A stretch of 64,000 bases of DNA from Streptomonospora nanhaiensis (GTDB lineage Bacteria > Actinomycetota > Actinomycetes > Streptosporangiales > Streptosporangiaceae), in the NCBI RefSeq assembly GCF_013410565.1, contig NZ_JACCFO010000001.1:1054001-1118000 (forward strand), written 5' to 3'. Under the pieces are notes generated by a model. The model was not told where the DNA came from, made no database searches, and saw nothing but the letters and a program-made list of their open reading frames with translations. The position numbers and the translations under genes were made by a program. This document shows, piece by piece, positions 1-8,109 of this stretch. The stretch's first letter is position 1. Every line of letters starts with the position of its first letter.

Positions 1-235
1 ACCCAAGACAGTGAGGGTCGCGTGACCAAGTGCCTCGGGACCGAGGACGCCAGGGACCACAGCCGGTTCGCCTGGAGAGGTTTCGGCGCTTCGCATCGGA
101 TCGTCCCGGCGACGGCGCGACCCACAGCCGACGGACGGCCTCAAGGCGACGGACGCTTCCGCGGCCCCGGCGGCCGGCCGCGCGCTCGGGACCGGGCGGC
201 AGCCCGCAGCCCGAGCGGCGGGCGGCACGCCGGGA

Positions 236-258
236 GCGACGGCGCGAAGCGCCGTCGC
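236..258 (-). terminator. Hairpin downstream of the ATPase gene
   Basis: A perfect 10-bp inverted repeat (gcgacggcgc / gcgccgtcgc) with a 3-base loop lies about 30 bases past the stop of the leftward ATP-binding protein gene. There is no T-run, which is normal for actinobacterial terminators. A role as a structured plasmid-type site cannot be excluded. Confidence 0.5.
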
Positions 259-289
259 CTTGATCCCATACAGCCCAATTCGGCAATGC

Positions 290-706
290 CTAGTGGCAGC
301 GCACGACTCCCCATGTCATCCGTTCGGCCGGGCCGCCTTGGCTTCCCCAGCTCTCGGTGAGACGGTCGACCAAGTGCAGGCCGCGCCCCCTCTCCGTGTC
401 GAGTGGTGGCGTGGCGATGTAAGGCACGTGGGAGGCGCTGCCCGCGTCATGGACGGTGATGAGCGCGCCCTCGGCGGTGTGCTCCAGCATGACGAGGAAG
501 CCGGTTGTCCAGTTGCCGGACTCGGTGTGCTGGAGGGCGTTGCTGGCAAGCTCGCTCGCAACGAGGATGGCCGCGTCCGGCTCGGCGCAGTACTGGAGGC
601 GGTTGGCGATGAACCGGCGGACATCGCCGACGGACGAAGGGTGACCGGGGAACCAGCGGAGGGCCGCCACCTGTCCTCGGTTAGGGCCGTTCGGGTGCAG
701 AGACAT
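290..706 (-). CDS. ATP-binding regulatory protein (HATPase_c, RsbW-like anti-sigma kinase family)
   Basis: A 138-residue soluble protein of the single-domain GHKL ATPase family that in actinomycetes acts as serine-kinase anti-sigma or signalling protein. Visible family motifs are the N-box region (LVASELASNALQHT, about residues 50-63) and the G1/G2 boxes (VHDAG and ERGRGLHLVDRLTESWG). The ATG at 706 is preferred because GAGGTGAG sits 4 to 11 bases before it; a GTG nine bases upstream is possible. It runs opposite to the element's transfer genes and its promoter region shares the TAGTAC-rich interval. Such stand-alone ATPases are common in AICEs and near XRE regulators; the partner sigma factor is unknown. 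Confidence 0.8.
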   Translation of the reverse strand: MSLHPNGPNRGQVAALRWFPGHPSSVGDVRRFIANRLQYCAEPDAAILVASELASNALQHTESGNWTTGFLVMLEHTAEGALITVHDAGSASHVPYIATPPLDTERGRGLHLVDRLTESWGSQGGPAERMTWGVVRCH

Positions 707-756
707 AGGGCTCACCTCGGTGAGATCAACAGCTCACGAGACACTGAGCTGCATGT

Positions 757-800
757 CTAGTACTATTAGTACGGCTACCGTACATTAGGTGCCTGGTACT
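757..800. promoter_or_regulatory. TAGTAC-type repeat cluster, candidate operator
   Basis: Two YTAGTAC direct repeats (757-763 and 766-772) are followed by related half-sites ccgtac (778-783) and ggtact (795-800) in the divergent region between the ATPase gene and the ABM/XRE pair. Similar TAGTAC elements recur just after the XRE gene. I infer binding by the XRE regulator encoded next door. Confidence 0.45.
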
Positions 801-862
801 TGCACTACGTTCGCAAGACAATTAGTGCGACAAGTGATGTCGAAGTGAGTTGAGGAGTCCCC

Positions 863-1171
863 ATGTTCGGACTTGCCGTGCGATTCACGCTCAAGGACGA
901 GGACAGCGCTTCGGGCTTTGATGCCCTGGTGGGGGAGACGCTGCCCCACATCCGCGAGAGTGAGCCGGGCACGCTCGTCTACGCCGTTCACCAGGTCGAA
1001 GGCAAGCCGCTGGAGCGGTACTTCTACGAGCTGTACCGCGACCGCGCCGCGTTCGACGCGCACGAGGAACAGCCCCACGTCAAGCGGTTCCTTGAGGCGC
1101 GCGGTGCGTTCCTCGACTCCGTAGAGGTCGACTTCCTTTCGCTCCAGGGAGCAAAGGGGGTCGCAGGATGA
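863..1171 (+). CDS. ABM-superfamily small protein (putative quinol monooxygenase-like)
   Basis: A 102-residue protein with the ferredoxin-like alpha/beta pattern of the antibiotic biosynthesis monooxygenase superfamily: an N-terminal strand (MFGLAVRFTL), a central EPGTLVYAVHQ strand, the FYELYRDRAAFDAHEEQPHVKRF helix region and a C-terminal strand. A clear GAGGAG ribosome site precedes the ATG. Its stop overlaps the start of the XRE regulator by four bases, so both are co-translated. Members are often dimeric heme- or quinone-related enzymes, but no catalytic residue is diagnostic here; the substrate is unknown. The pairing with the regulator suggests a metabolite-sensing or housekeeping role in the element. 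Confidence 0.7.
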   Translation: MFGLAVRFTLKDEDSASGFDALVGETLPHIRESEPGTLVYAVHQVEGKPLERYFYELYRDRAAFDAHEEQPHVKRFLEARGAFLDSVEVDFLSLQGAKGVAG

Positions 1172-2376
1172 GCAATGACTACCAAAAGGCGCTAGGCCGA
1201 AAAATCGCGCAGCACAGAAAGCGGCGCGGCCTCTCACAGCGCGAATTCGCCCGCCTGGTCGAGCGCTCGGAAGCCTGGGTCTCGCAGGTGGAGCGTGGCG
1301 TCCGCCGGATTGATCGCATGTCGGTCCTGGAGACTGTCGCCGATGCGCTGGAGGTCCCGCTTTCGGAGCTGGCCGCCGAAGCGCCCGTTGTCGCCTCGGC
1401 CGCCGAGGAGGCGCCCGGCAGCAGTCGCCTTCGGTTGGTCCTGAGTCGGGCGCATGCACTGAGGGCGATGCTCAGCGCCGGGGGCGAACCGCCGGATGTC
1501 GACGCGCTGGGCCGCAAGGTCGATCACGTGTGGGAGTTGACCCATACCAGCCGCTACCTGGACCTGACGGAAGCGCTCGAACCGCTGATTCCCGAGTTGG
1601 AGGCGGCGGCGCGCTCGGTGCCCAACGGACAGCGGGTTCCGCTGTTCCGCCTGCTCAACAGCGCCTATCAGGCGTGCTCTTCGGCGTTGACCAAGCTCGG
1701 GGAGTACGAGGCCGCCTGGATCGCGGCCGATCGGTCGATCACGGCGGCCGAACGCGCCGATGATCCGCTGTTGATGGCCGCCGGTGAGTTCCGGTTGTGC
1801 CTGACGTTCCAGGGTGCGGGCTACTACGAACAGGTCGAGGCGACCGCTGGGACCTCCTGTGAGGCGCTGTCGCGTCTGGCCGACAAGGGCGACCCCGAAG
1901 CCATGTCCTTGTTTGGCGCCCTCACTCTGCAACGGGCGGTTGCCGCAGCTCGGCGCAACGACGCCACGGCCGCCTATCGCAACGTGGCCCATGCGCGCTC
2001 GGTGGCGGACCGCCTGGGCGGTGACCGCAACGACTACAACACCGAGTTCGGGCCGACCAACGTCTCCCTCCACGAGGTCGCCGTGGCCGTGGAACTGGGA
2101 GATGCCGGGGTGGCACTGCGGGCGGCCGAAGGTGTCGACGCGTCCGGCCTTTCGCCTGAGCGGCAGGGGCGCTTCCTCATCGATGTCGCGCGGGCTCACC
2201 TTCAGCGGCGCAACGCCGACAGGGCGGTCTCGACGCTGGAGAAGGCGGAGGCGATCACGCCTGAGCAGGTGCGTACTCACCCGCTGGTGCGCCAGGCGCT
2301 CGGAGACCTTCTGACCATTCAGGACCCTGCCGGACCGGCTCTCCAGGGGCTTGCGAGGAGGGCGGGCGTACTTTGA
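1168..2376 (+). CDS. XRE-family transcriptional regulator with TPR-like C-terminal domain
   Basis: 402 residues. An N-terminal helix-turn-helix (about residues 8-62, including RRGLSQREFARLVERSEAWV) of the lambda-repressor type is followed by a long Ala/Leu/Arg-rich helical region with repeating helix pairs, typical of actinobacterial XRE-TPR regulators. No enzymatic motif is visible. It starts inside the stop of the ABM-type gene (ATGA). TAGTAC-type repeats lie both upstream of the pair and immediately downstream of this gene, which suggests autoregulation and control of the transfer/replication genes that follow. Functionally it may be the element's KorSA/Pra-level switch, but that is inference. 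Confidence 0.8.
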   Translation: MSNDYQKALGRKIAQHRKRRGLSQREFARLVERSEAWVSQVERGVRRIDRMSVLETVADALEVPLSELAAEAPVVASAAEEAPGSSRLRLVLSRAHALRAMLSAGGEPPDVDALGRKVDHVWELTHTSRYLDLTEALEPLIPELEAAARSVPNGQRVPLFRLLNSAYQACSSALTKLGEYEAAWIAADRSITAAERADDPLLMAAGEFRLCLTFQGAGYYEQVEATAGTSCEALSRLADKGDPEAMSLFGALTLQRAVAAARRNDATAAYRNVAHARSVADRLGGDRNDYNTEFGPTNVSLHEVAVAVELGDAGVALRAAEGVDASGLSPERQGRFLIDVARAHLQRRNADRAVSTLEKAEAITPEQVRTHPLVRQALGDLLTIQDPAGPALQGLARRAGVL

Positions 2377-2384
2377 GTGCGGGA

Positions 2385-2420
2385 TAGTACTTCAACTACT
2401 AGACAGAATTAAAAGTACGG
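2385..2420. promoter_or_regulatory. TAGTA inverted repeat plus AGTACGG half-site upstream of the transfer operon
   Basis: TAGTA (2385-2389) and TACTA (2397-2401) form an inverted repeat with a 7-base spacer, followed by AGTACGG (2414-2420), a heptamer also present at 769-775. The local sequence is AT-rich for this genome. It sits between the XRE gene and the Pra-like gene, the natural promoter position for the transfer/replication operon. Confidence 0.45.
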
Positions 2421-2526
2421 GTTAGCGTGTGGGCTATCGCCGATGACCTTCCAACCCTGGAAGCGGCGACGGCCCACACGCTTTCGTATGTCCGGCCCGG
2501 TCACCGGGCCGTAGAGAGGTCCAACC

Positions 2527-2943
2527 ATGGCGATTCAGGGTGCGCTGCCGATCGAGTTCGGGACGGTGTTTCCCCACGGCGCGTTCGCGCTGGGGGTGGA
2601 GCCGGTGACCGACTTCGAGACCAAGCGCCCGCAGTTGGACAAGGCGACGGGGCTGCCGCTGTGGGCGGTGGACGTGATCGACGCCGATCCGGACGCGCGT
2701 GGCAAGGCCAAGTCGGTGAAGGTCAAGGTGGCCGCCGAGCACTGCCCGGTGCTGCCTGCGGAGGTGCCGGGTCTGCCGTTCCGCCCGATCGAGTTCGAGG
2801 CGATGTCGGTCATGCCCTATGTGGATGAGTCGGGGCGGCGTCCTCGGGTGGCGTACTCGCTGCGGGCGCGGGGCGTGAAGACCCCTAGTACTTCGGCCTC
2901 GCGCAAGTCCCCGGCGGCTGCGACCGCCAAGGACGCCGCCTAA
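2527..2943 (+). CDS. Pra-like plasmid replication, integration and excision activator family protein
   Basis: 138 residues, opening MAIQGALPIEFGTVFPHGAF, with the conserved central pattern of a valine-rich strand (KSVKVKVAA) and LPFRPIEFEAMSVMPYV. I recognise this as the small actinomycete-element family commonly annotated as replication/integration/excision activator; in pSAM2 the activator Pra controls rep-xis-int expression. No DNA-binding motif is obvious. The C-terminal 25 residues are a low-complexity Ser/Ala/Lys tail. Spaced from the next genes by a hairpin, so it may be transcribed alone from the TAGTAC-flanked promoter. Functional assignment rests on recalled family similarity only. 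Confidence 0.6.
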   Translation: MAIQGALPIEFGTVFPHGAFALGVEPVTDFETKRPQLDKATGLPLWAVDVIDADPDARGKAKSVKVKVAAEHCPVLPAEVPGLPFRPIEFEAMSVMPYVDESGRRPRVAYSLRARGVKTPSTSASRKSPAAATAKDAA

Positions 2944-2962
2944 CCAGCCGCTGAACCCAAGC

Positions 2963-2998
2963 GGGGCGGCCGTTGGTGTTGGCGCACCCGGCCGCCCC
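2963..2998 (+). terminator. Hairpin after the Pra-like gene
   Basis: GGGGCGGCCG and CGGCCGCCCC form a perfect 10-bp stem with a 16-base loop about 20 bases past the stop, ending in CTTC. It separates the activator gene from the transfer operon. Confidence 0.55.
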
Positions 2999-3057
2999 TT
3001 CAACCCCTCTGATCCGCGACTTCCCAATCACGTGATGGCAGAAGAGGTGTCTTCAGT

Positions 3058-3288
3058 ATGTCCGACCGAACCGCGCGGGTGAGTCCGCGTGAGATCGCCG
3101 ACTTCCTGGCCACGCTGCGGTCCCGCTCGACCGGTGACGGCGTGGCGCTGCTGGCCTGGAAGTCCTCCCTGCTCGACCGCATCGCCCAGTCCACGGCCGA
3201 TCCGGAGACCCACGCGGTGGCTGAGGCGGCGCGCGCCGAACTGGCCGCCGCCCGCTCCACCGAGCAGCACGAGGCGGGTGGTCTCTGA
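3058..3288 (+). CDS. Small hypothetical AICE protein
   Basis: 76 residues, charged and probably helical (SPREIADFLATLRS... AEAARAELAAARS). No signal peptide, membrane segment or known motif. The A of its TGA stop is the A of the translocase ATG, so expression is coupled to DNA transfer. Small proteins of this type and position are frequent in AICEs, possibly as accessory factors for the translocase or for replication. I do not recognise a function. Confidence 0.65.
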   Translation: MSDRTARVSPREIADFLATLRSRSTGDGVALLAWKSSLLDRIAQSTADPETHAVAEAARAELAAARSTEQHEAGGL

Positions 3289-4700
3289 TGCTGGGCCGTA
3301 AGAGCGCCGGCGCCACGCAGGTGCAGCCGACCGCGCCGGTTCCGGCGCAGACGATCCGCTTCACGACTCCGGTGGTCGAGACGCCGGGGGTGTTCATTCT
3401 GACCGGGTGGCTGTGGCGGTTCCTGCGCGCCCTGGTGCTGCTGCCCGCGCAGTTCCCGGTGTCGGTGGGCGCCGTGGTCGCCTCGGTGGCCGCTTACCAC
3501 GTCGGTGGCTGGGCGGGCCTGGCCGTGCTCTGGTCGGTGGTGGACCTGGTGCTGCTGGTGTGGTGGCGGCGCTGGCCGCGCTCGTTCCGTGACCGGGTGG
3601 CGCTGCGGGCGCTGGCCACTTGGCGCCGCCTGTGGGTCTACCGGCGGCACTGGCAACCCGTCCTCGTCGTGTCGGGCCTGGCCGAAAGCTACCTCGAACG
3701 CCAGTACCTCCCCCAGATCCGGGGCGTGACGTGCTCGGCGTGGGCCGACCGGGTCCGGGTGCGCCTGGTGGCCGGCACGTCCCCGGCCGACTTCGAAAAG
3801 CGCGTGGCGGAACTGGCGCACGGCTTCGGCGCCCCCTCCTGCCGCATCGAGGTGCGCGGACCCAGGGATGTGGTGCTGGAGTTCCCGCGCTATGACACCC
3901 TCGCCGACCCCATCGACGCCCTCCCGATCCCCGAGGAACCGGACCTGGCGGCCCTGCCCGTGGGGATCTGTGAGGACGGGGAACCCTGGCTGCTGCGTCT
4001 GCACGGCACCCACGTCCTCACGGTCGGGGTGACCGGTGCGGGCAAGGGGTCGGTGCTGTGGTCGGCCATCCGGGCGATGTCCTCGGCGATCGAGGCCGGT
4101 ATCGCTGAGGTGTGGGCGATCGACCCCAAGCGGATGGAGCTGTCTTACGGGCTTGCTCTGTTCGCGCACTACGCGGCCGACGCCGAATCCGCGGTGGCCC
4201 TGCTCGACCAGGCGGTGGCCGCGATGCAGGAGCGTGCGGAGCGCTACGCCGGACGCCAACGCGTGCACGTGCCGACCGTCCGCGACCCGTTCACGGTGGT
4301 GGTGCTGGACGAGGTGGCGTTCCTGACCGCCTACCACCCCGACCGCGACATCCGCCGCCGCGCCGAGAACGCCATCGCCACCCTGACCAGCCAGGGCCGG
4401 TCGGTGGGGTTCTGCGTCCTGGCCGCGCTCCAGGACCCCCGCAAAGAAGTCCTCAACCTGCGCAACCTCTTCCCCGACAAGATCGCCCTCCGCCTAGACG
4501 AAGCCTCCCAGGTGGACATGGTGCTCGGGGAGGGCGCCCGGGACCGGGGCGCCAACGCCCACCTCATCGACCCCGAACTACCGGGAGTGGGGTTTGTGAA
4601 GCTGGAGGGCTCCCCGGTCCCGGTCCGGGTCCGGGCGGCGTTCGTCTCCGATGCCGATATCGACGCCATGGCCGACGCTGCGGCGGGGGTGGAGGGCTGA
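3288..4700 (+). CDS. FtsK/SpoIIIE-family DNA translocase (TraB/TraSA-type conjugation protein)
   Basis: 470 residues. Two hydrophobic segments near residues 45-85 anchor the protein in the membrane; the cytoplasmic motor follows with Walker A GVTGAGKGS (about 247-255) and Walker B FTVVVLDEVAFL (about 335-345). Known: single FtsK-like TraB proteins move double-stranded plasmid or AICE DNA between mycelial cells, without a relaxase or type IV apparatus. Its overlaps with the upstream small gene and with the downstream initiator (TGATG at both junctions) indicate one translationally coupled operon. A C-terminal DNA-recognition helix of TraB type is expected; the last 60 residues are compatible but not diagnostic. 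Confidence 0.9.
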   Translation: MLGRKSAGATQVQPTAPVPAQTIRFTTPVVETPGVFILTGWLWRFLRALVLLPAQFPVSVGAVVASVAAYHVGGWAGLAVLWSVVDLVLLVWWRRWPRSFRDRVALRALATWRRLWVYRRHWQPVLVVSGLAESYLERQYLPQIRGVTCSAWADRVRVRLVAGTSPADFEKRVAELAHGFGAPSCRIEVRGPRDVVLEFPRYDTLADPIDALPIPEEPDLAALPVGICEDGEPWLLRLHGTHVLTVGVTGAGKGSVLWSAIRAMSSAIEAGIAEVWAIDPKRMELSYGLALFAHYAADAESAVALLDQAVAAMQERAERYAGRQRVHVPTVRDPFTVVVLDEVAFLTAYHPDRDIRRRAENAIATLTSQGRSVGFCVLAALQDPRKEVLNLRNLFPDKIALRLDEASQVDMVLGEGARDRGANAHLIDPELPGVGFVKLEGSPVPVRVRAAFVSDADIDAMADAAAGVEG

Positions 4701-6379
4701 TGCCCACCCCGACCGGCAAGAGCACCCGGGCTGAGCGCCTCGCACAGCCGCTCGCGCGTGAGGTGGCCGAGACCATGGCGGCCGAGAAGGGGGTGTGCGT
4801 CCGGCCGGTGGCGCTGCGCCGCACCGACATCGCCACCGGCCGGACCGAGATCATCGACGTGCCGTGCAACTCCACGCTGGAATCCCGCTGTCCGGCGTGT
4901 GCGCGGCGCAAGCGCTCGATCCGCCGCACCCAGTGCGAAGAGGGCTGGCACCTCGACCAGGACCCGACCGTCGTTCCCGATCCCGCGAGCGAGGTGCAAC
5001 GGGCCTGGGTCGAGCGCCGGGCGATGGTCACGGCCGAGCGGGACCGCCTGGTGGCGGCCGGCCAAGCGTCTCCGGAGGAGGTGGCCGCGCTGGATGCGGC
5101 TATCGCCGATCTGGATGCCGAGATCACCGCCTCCGGCCTGCGCGGCTCGGTCTCCCGGAACACCTCGGCCTCGGGGCGGTCGCGGCGGGTGCGCTCCACC
5201 AGGCGCCGCCAGGACGCCCCCGACTTGCCTCGTCGGCAGAAGGCACCCACCACCCTCGGGCGGACCTTTGAGGACCCGGAGACGGGGCGGGTGTTCCGAC
5301 CGTCGCTGTTCATCACGCTCACCTGCGACACCTACGGGCGGGTCAAGGCTGATGGGACGCCTGTCGATCCCTCGACGTATGACTACCGGCGTGCGGCGCG
5401 GGATGCGCTGCACTTCTCCAAGCTCATCGACCGCTTCGTGCAGAACCTCCGCCGCGTCGCGGGTTTTGATGTGCAGTACTTCGCCACCGTCGAACCGCAA
5501 CGGCGGCTGGCCCCGCACCTGCACATGGCCACACGCGGAACCATTCCGCGCGCCGAGCTGCGCCAGATCGCGGCGGCCACCTACCACCAGGTCTGGTGGC
5601 CCCCGGCCGACACCGTGGTTTACGACGGCGCCACCCTGCCCGTCTGGGACGAAGCGGTAGGGACCTACGTTGATCCCTCCACGGGTGAGGTGCTGCCCAC
5701 GTGGGATGAGGCGCTGGACGCCCTGGACGCCGACCCCGACGCCGAGCCGATGCACGTGGTCCGCTTCGGGCCGCAGGTGGACGCCAAAGGGGTCCTGGCC
5801 GGGTCGCCGGACGCTGACCGGTGCGTTCGCTATCTGGCGAAGTACTTGACCAAGGACATCGCCGAATGCCACCAAGTGGAGACCGACACCCAAGCCCACC
5901 ACGTCGAACGCCTCGTTGAGGCCCTGCGGTTCGAGCCCTGCTCGCCCCGCTGCGCCAACTGGCTCCGCTACGGCATCCAACCCGACAACCCCAAGCCGGG
6001 CATGGTGCCGGGCTACTGCCGGTCCAAGGCCCACCGCCGCGAACACCTCGGCTACGCCGGACGCCGAGTCCTGGTCTCCCGCAAATGGTCGGGCAAGACC
6101 ATGGCCGACCACAAAGCCGACCGCCTCACATGGGTCCTCAACGCCCTCGGCGTCCGTCCCGGCGAGAAGGGCCAGGACCACGACGCCCAACAACCCCCGG
6201 CGCTCGCGTCGGTGGCCTCGGGCGATCACGCCTGGGAGCTGGCGCGCCCCACCGACCCCGACGTCCCGCCCCGCGAACACCGCCTACTGCGCGCGGTCGG
6301 CGAAGCCCTCAAACGCCGCGCCCAACTCGACGCAGCACGCCAGACCAGTTTCTCGGCAACTCCGGAAAGGGCCGCATGA
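4700..6379 (+). CDS. RepSA-like rolling-circle replication initiator (HUH endonuclease)
   Basis: 559 residues. A cysteine pattern near residues 54-77 (C-x8-CPAC-x10-C) resembles a zinc-binding site; the HUH nuclease motif PHLHM lies near residue 272 and a candidate catalytic tyrosine in RYLAKYLTKD near residue 380. Known: RepSA-type proteins nick the AICE origin and start rolling-circle replication after excision. The start at the ATG sharing the A of the translocase stop is preferred over long upstream extensions, because those would overlap the translocase in another frame. Highly charged Arg/Ser stretch around residues 150-175. The excisionase start overlaps its stop. Confidence 0.88.
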   Translation: MPTPTGKSTRAERLAQPLAREVAETMAAEKGVCVRPVALRRTDIATGRTEIIDVPCNSTLESRCPACARRKRSIRRTQCEEGWHLDQDPTVVPDPASEVQRAWVERRAMVTAERDRLVAAGQASPEEVAALDAAIADLDAEITASGLRGSVSRNTSASGRSRRVRSTRRRQDAPDLPRRQKAPTTLGRTFEDPETGRVFRPSLFITLTCDTYGRVKADGTPVDPSTYDYRRAARDALHFSKLIDRFVQNLRRVAGFDVQYFATVEPQRRLAPHLHMATRGTIPRAELRQIAAATYHQVWWPPADTVVYDGATLPVWDEAVGTYVDPSTGEVLPTWDEALDALDADPDAEPMHVVRFGPQVDAKGVLAGSPDADRCVRYLAKYLTKDIAECHQVETDTQAHHVERLVEALRFEPCSPRCANWLRYGIQPDNPKPGMVPGYCRSKAHRREHLGYAGRRVLVSRKWSGKTMADHKADRLTWVLNALGVRPGEKGQDHDAQQPPALASVASGDHAWELARPTDPDVPPREHRLLRAVGEALKRRAQLDAARQTSFSATPERAA

Positions 6380-6576
6380 CCACCGCCACCGCCGACCCCG
6401 CATCCACCGTTCCGCAGCAACTCTGGTCGGTGAAGGAAACCGCACGCTTCCTCGGGGTTCCCGCCAAAACCCTCTACGAGTGGCGCTACAAGGGAGACGG
6501 ACCGCCCTCCCACCGCATCGGGCGGCACCTGCGGTACGTGCCGGCCGAGGTGCACGCCTGGGTTCGCACGCAGTAG
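6376..6576 (+). CDS. xis: Excisionase / MerR-like helix-turn-helix protein (Xis)
   Basis: 66 residues containing a winged-helix signature of the AlpA/MerR-like excisionase family: LWSVKETARFLGVPAKTLYEW then the basic GRHLRYVPAEVHAWV wing. Its ATG overlaps the initiator stop (ATGA), and the integrase begins 29 bases downstream. Known: Xis directs the integrase to excise rather than integrate. Length, fold and position fit pSAM2-type Xis. Confidence 0.88.
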   Translation: MTTATADPASTVPQQLWSVKETARFLGVPAKTLYEWRYKGDGPPSHRIGRHLRYVPAEVHAWVRTQ

Positions 6577-6605
6577 ACACGGCGATCAACAGAGACGAGG
6601 AAACC

Positions 6606-7844
6606 ATGGCTCGGGTGTGGATCTACGACCGCACACGCGACAAGAACTATCGGGAAGCGGTGGCCGCCGCCAAGGCCGCCAAGCGCACGCCTCCGGCCCG
6701 CTGGCAGGTGCGCTACTACGATCCTTCCGGGAAACCCAAGAGCGGCGGCACCTACACCAAGAAGCCGGACGCCGAGAATCGGCAGACGGAGCTACAGGCC
6801 AGCCTGAACACGGGCACCTACCGCGATCCCGCCGCCTCCAAGGTCACCTTCGGCGCCATGGCGGAAAAGTGGCTTCCCGTCCGCACCGACATCAAGAAGT
6901 CGACGTGGTGGAAGTACCGAGGGCTCCTCGACGCGCACATTCTGCCCCGCTGGGGAGACCTGCCGCTCGACGCGATCCACACTGAGGACATCGCCGTGTG
7001 GGTCGCCGAACTTCAGAAGCCGAGGGACGAAGGCGGCAGCAACCTCGGGGCCTCCCAGACCCGCCACTGCTACACGGTGCTGTCGATGGTTCTCGGCTGG
7101 TGCGTGCCTCGCCGCCTGGCCTTCAACCCGGCAAAGGGCGTGCCTCTGCCCAAGCCCAGTGAGGTGGAACATGTCTACCTCACTTATGACCAGGTGGAGG
7201 CGCTCGCCAACGCCGCATCGGAGCTGCGCACGAAGTACAACCAGACCTCGGCGACCTCATCCGTCAATCGGCCGCTGATCCTGCTGCTCGCCTACACCGG
7301 CCTGCGCTGGAGTGAGGCGGCGGCGCTGCGCGTGGGCCGGGTGGATCTGGAACGGCGGCGTATCCGCGTGGCATCGACCTTCGCCGAGGTCAAAGGCAAG
7401 CTCATCGAGCACGCGCCCAAGACCGGTGAGCGAAGGACGGTGCCCATCCCGGCCTCGCTGGCTCCGGAGCTGAAGCCGCTGGTCCACGGCCGGGACGAGG
7501 ACGCCTTCCTCTTCACCACCAAGCGGGGTATGCCGCTGCGCGCCCACAACTGGCGCGATCGGGAGTTCAACCGGGCGCGGGCGGCGGTGGGACTCGACGG
7601 TATGGGACTGACTCCGCACAAGTTGCGGCACACCGCCGCGTCGCTCGCCATCGCCGCCGGGGCCGATGTGAAGGTGGTGCAACAGATGCTCGGCCATGCC
7701 ACGGCGACGATGACGCTCGATACCTACGGGCACCTGTTCCCCGATCGCCTGGACGAGATCGCCGACGCGATGGACAGGGGCCGGATGAAGGCGGCGGCGC
7801 GGGCCGCGCAATCCCAGCTCAGCGACGGGAGCCATGTGCACTGA
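6606..7844 (+). CDS. int: Tyrosine site-specific integrase (phage-type recombinase)
   Basis: 412 residues. An N-terminal Arm-binding-like region (ARWQVRYYDPSGK), a SAM-like core-binding domain (about 80-180) and a catalytic domain with Arg in YTGLRWSEAAALR (about 230), HKLRH (about 340), LGH (about 363) and the nucleophile in DTYGH (about 372). All the catalytic residues expected of the family can be seen. The ATG follows GAGGAAACC. It ends near the 3' end of tRNA-Pro, consistent with site-specific integration there. It is the last element gene and is probably coexpressed with xis and rep. Confidence 0.95.
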   Translation: MARVWIYDRTRDKNYREAVAAAKAAKRTPPARWQVRYYDPSGKPKSGGTYTKKPDAENRQTELQASLNTGTYRDPAASKVTFGAMAEKWLPVRTDIKKSTWWKYRGLLDAHILPRWGDLPLDAIHTEDIAVWVAELQKPRDEGGSNLGASQTRHCYTVLSMVLGWCVPRRLAFNPAKGVPLPKPSEVEHVYLTYDQVEALANAASELRTKYNQTSATSSVNRPLILLLAYTGLRWSEAAALRVGRVDLERRRIRVASTFAEVKGKLIEHAPKTGERRTVPIPASLAPELKPLVHGRDEDAFLFTTKRGMPLRAHNWRDREFNRARAAVGLDGMGLTPHKLRHTAASLAIAAGADVKVVQQMLGHATATMTLDTYGHLFPDRLDEIADAMDRGRMKAAARAAQSQLSDGSHVH

Positions 7845-7886
7845 ATGTGCATCGGCGGCCCTCAGCCACCGGACCCCGGAAACGAC

Positions 7887-7918
7887 GAACGGGCGCTCAC
7901 CTGCGTGAACGCCCGTTC
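7887..7918. terminator. Hairpin between integrase and tRNA-Pro
   Basis: GAACGGGCG and CGCCCGTTC form a 9-bp stem, and inner TCAC/GTGA can extend it. It lies between convergent int and tRNA genes and can stop transcription from either side. It is also inside the likely attachment-site neighbourhood. Confidence 0.7.
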
Positions 7919-7923
7919 CTATG

Positions 7924-7997
7924 TCGGGACGGCGGGATTTGAACCCACGACCCCTTGACCCCCAGTCAAGTGCGCTGCCAAACTGCGCTACGTCCCG
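7924..7997 (-). tRNA. tRNA-Pro (anticodon GGG)
   Basis: Leftward 74-base tRNA: acceptor strands CGGGACG (7991-7997) and its complement (7925-7931), anticodon arm CTTGA-CTGGGGG-TCAAG giving anticodon GGG, T-arm with GGGTTCAAATCCC. CCA is not encoded. Known: tRNA 3' ends serve as attB for AICEs; pSAM2 uses a tRNA-Pro. The integrase gene lies immediately beyond the 3' end, so the intact gene seen here probably carries element-derived 3' sequence. Confidence 0.95.
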
Positions 7998-8084
7998 GTG
8001 TCCTGCGGGTTTCCCCTTCGGACGAGTAAGACTCTATCGCATCTTGAGGGCTGCTTGGGACGGGATTTCCGGCCGCCGCGGACC

Positions 8085-8105
8085 GGCCGCCGCGGACCGG
8101 CGGCC
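8085..8105 (-). terminator. Hairpin after the MBL hydrolase gene, in a tandem 14-mer repeat
   Basis: GGCCGCCG/CGGCGGCC form an 8-bp stem with loop CGGAC just beyond the stop. The left arm is part of a 14-base unit (GGCCGCCGCGGACC) present twice in tandem at 8071-8098. Confidence 0.45.
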
Positions 8106-8109
8106 GCCT

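Larger units (their letters stand above)
1..7923. mobile_element. Right portion of an AICE (pSAM2-like integrative conjugative element), left end outside window
   Basis: Seen: regulator, Pra-like activator, FtsK-type translocase, HUH initiator, excisionase and tyrosine integrase lie in the same direction, several with 1-4 base overlaps, and the integrase stops about 80 bases from the 3' end of a tRNA-Pro gene. Known: this order (tra-rep-xis-int next to a tRNA) defines actinomycete integrative and conjugative elements, and pSAM2 itself uses a tRNA-Pro site. Inference: the element is integrated here with the restored tRNA at its int-proximal end. I found no second copy of the tRNA 3' end, so the other junction should lie left of position 1. 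The first 235 bases hold no gene I can support. Confidence 0.85.
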
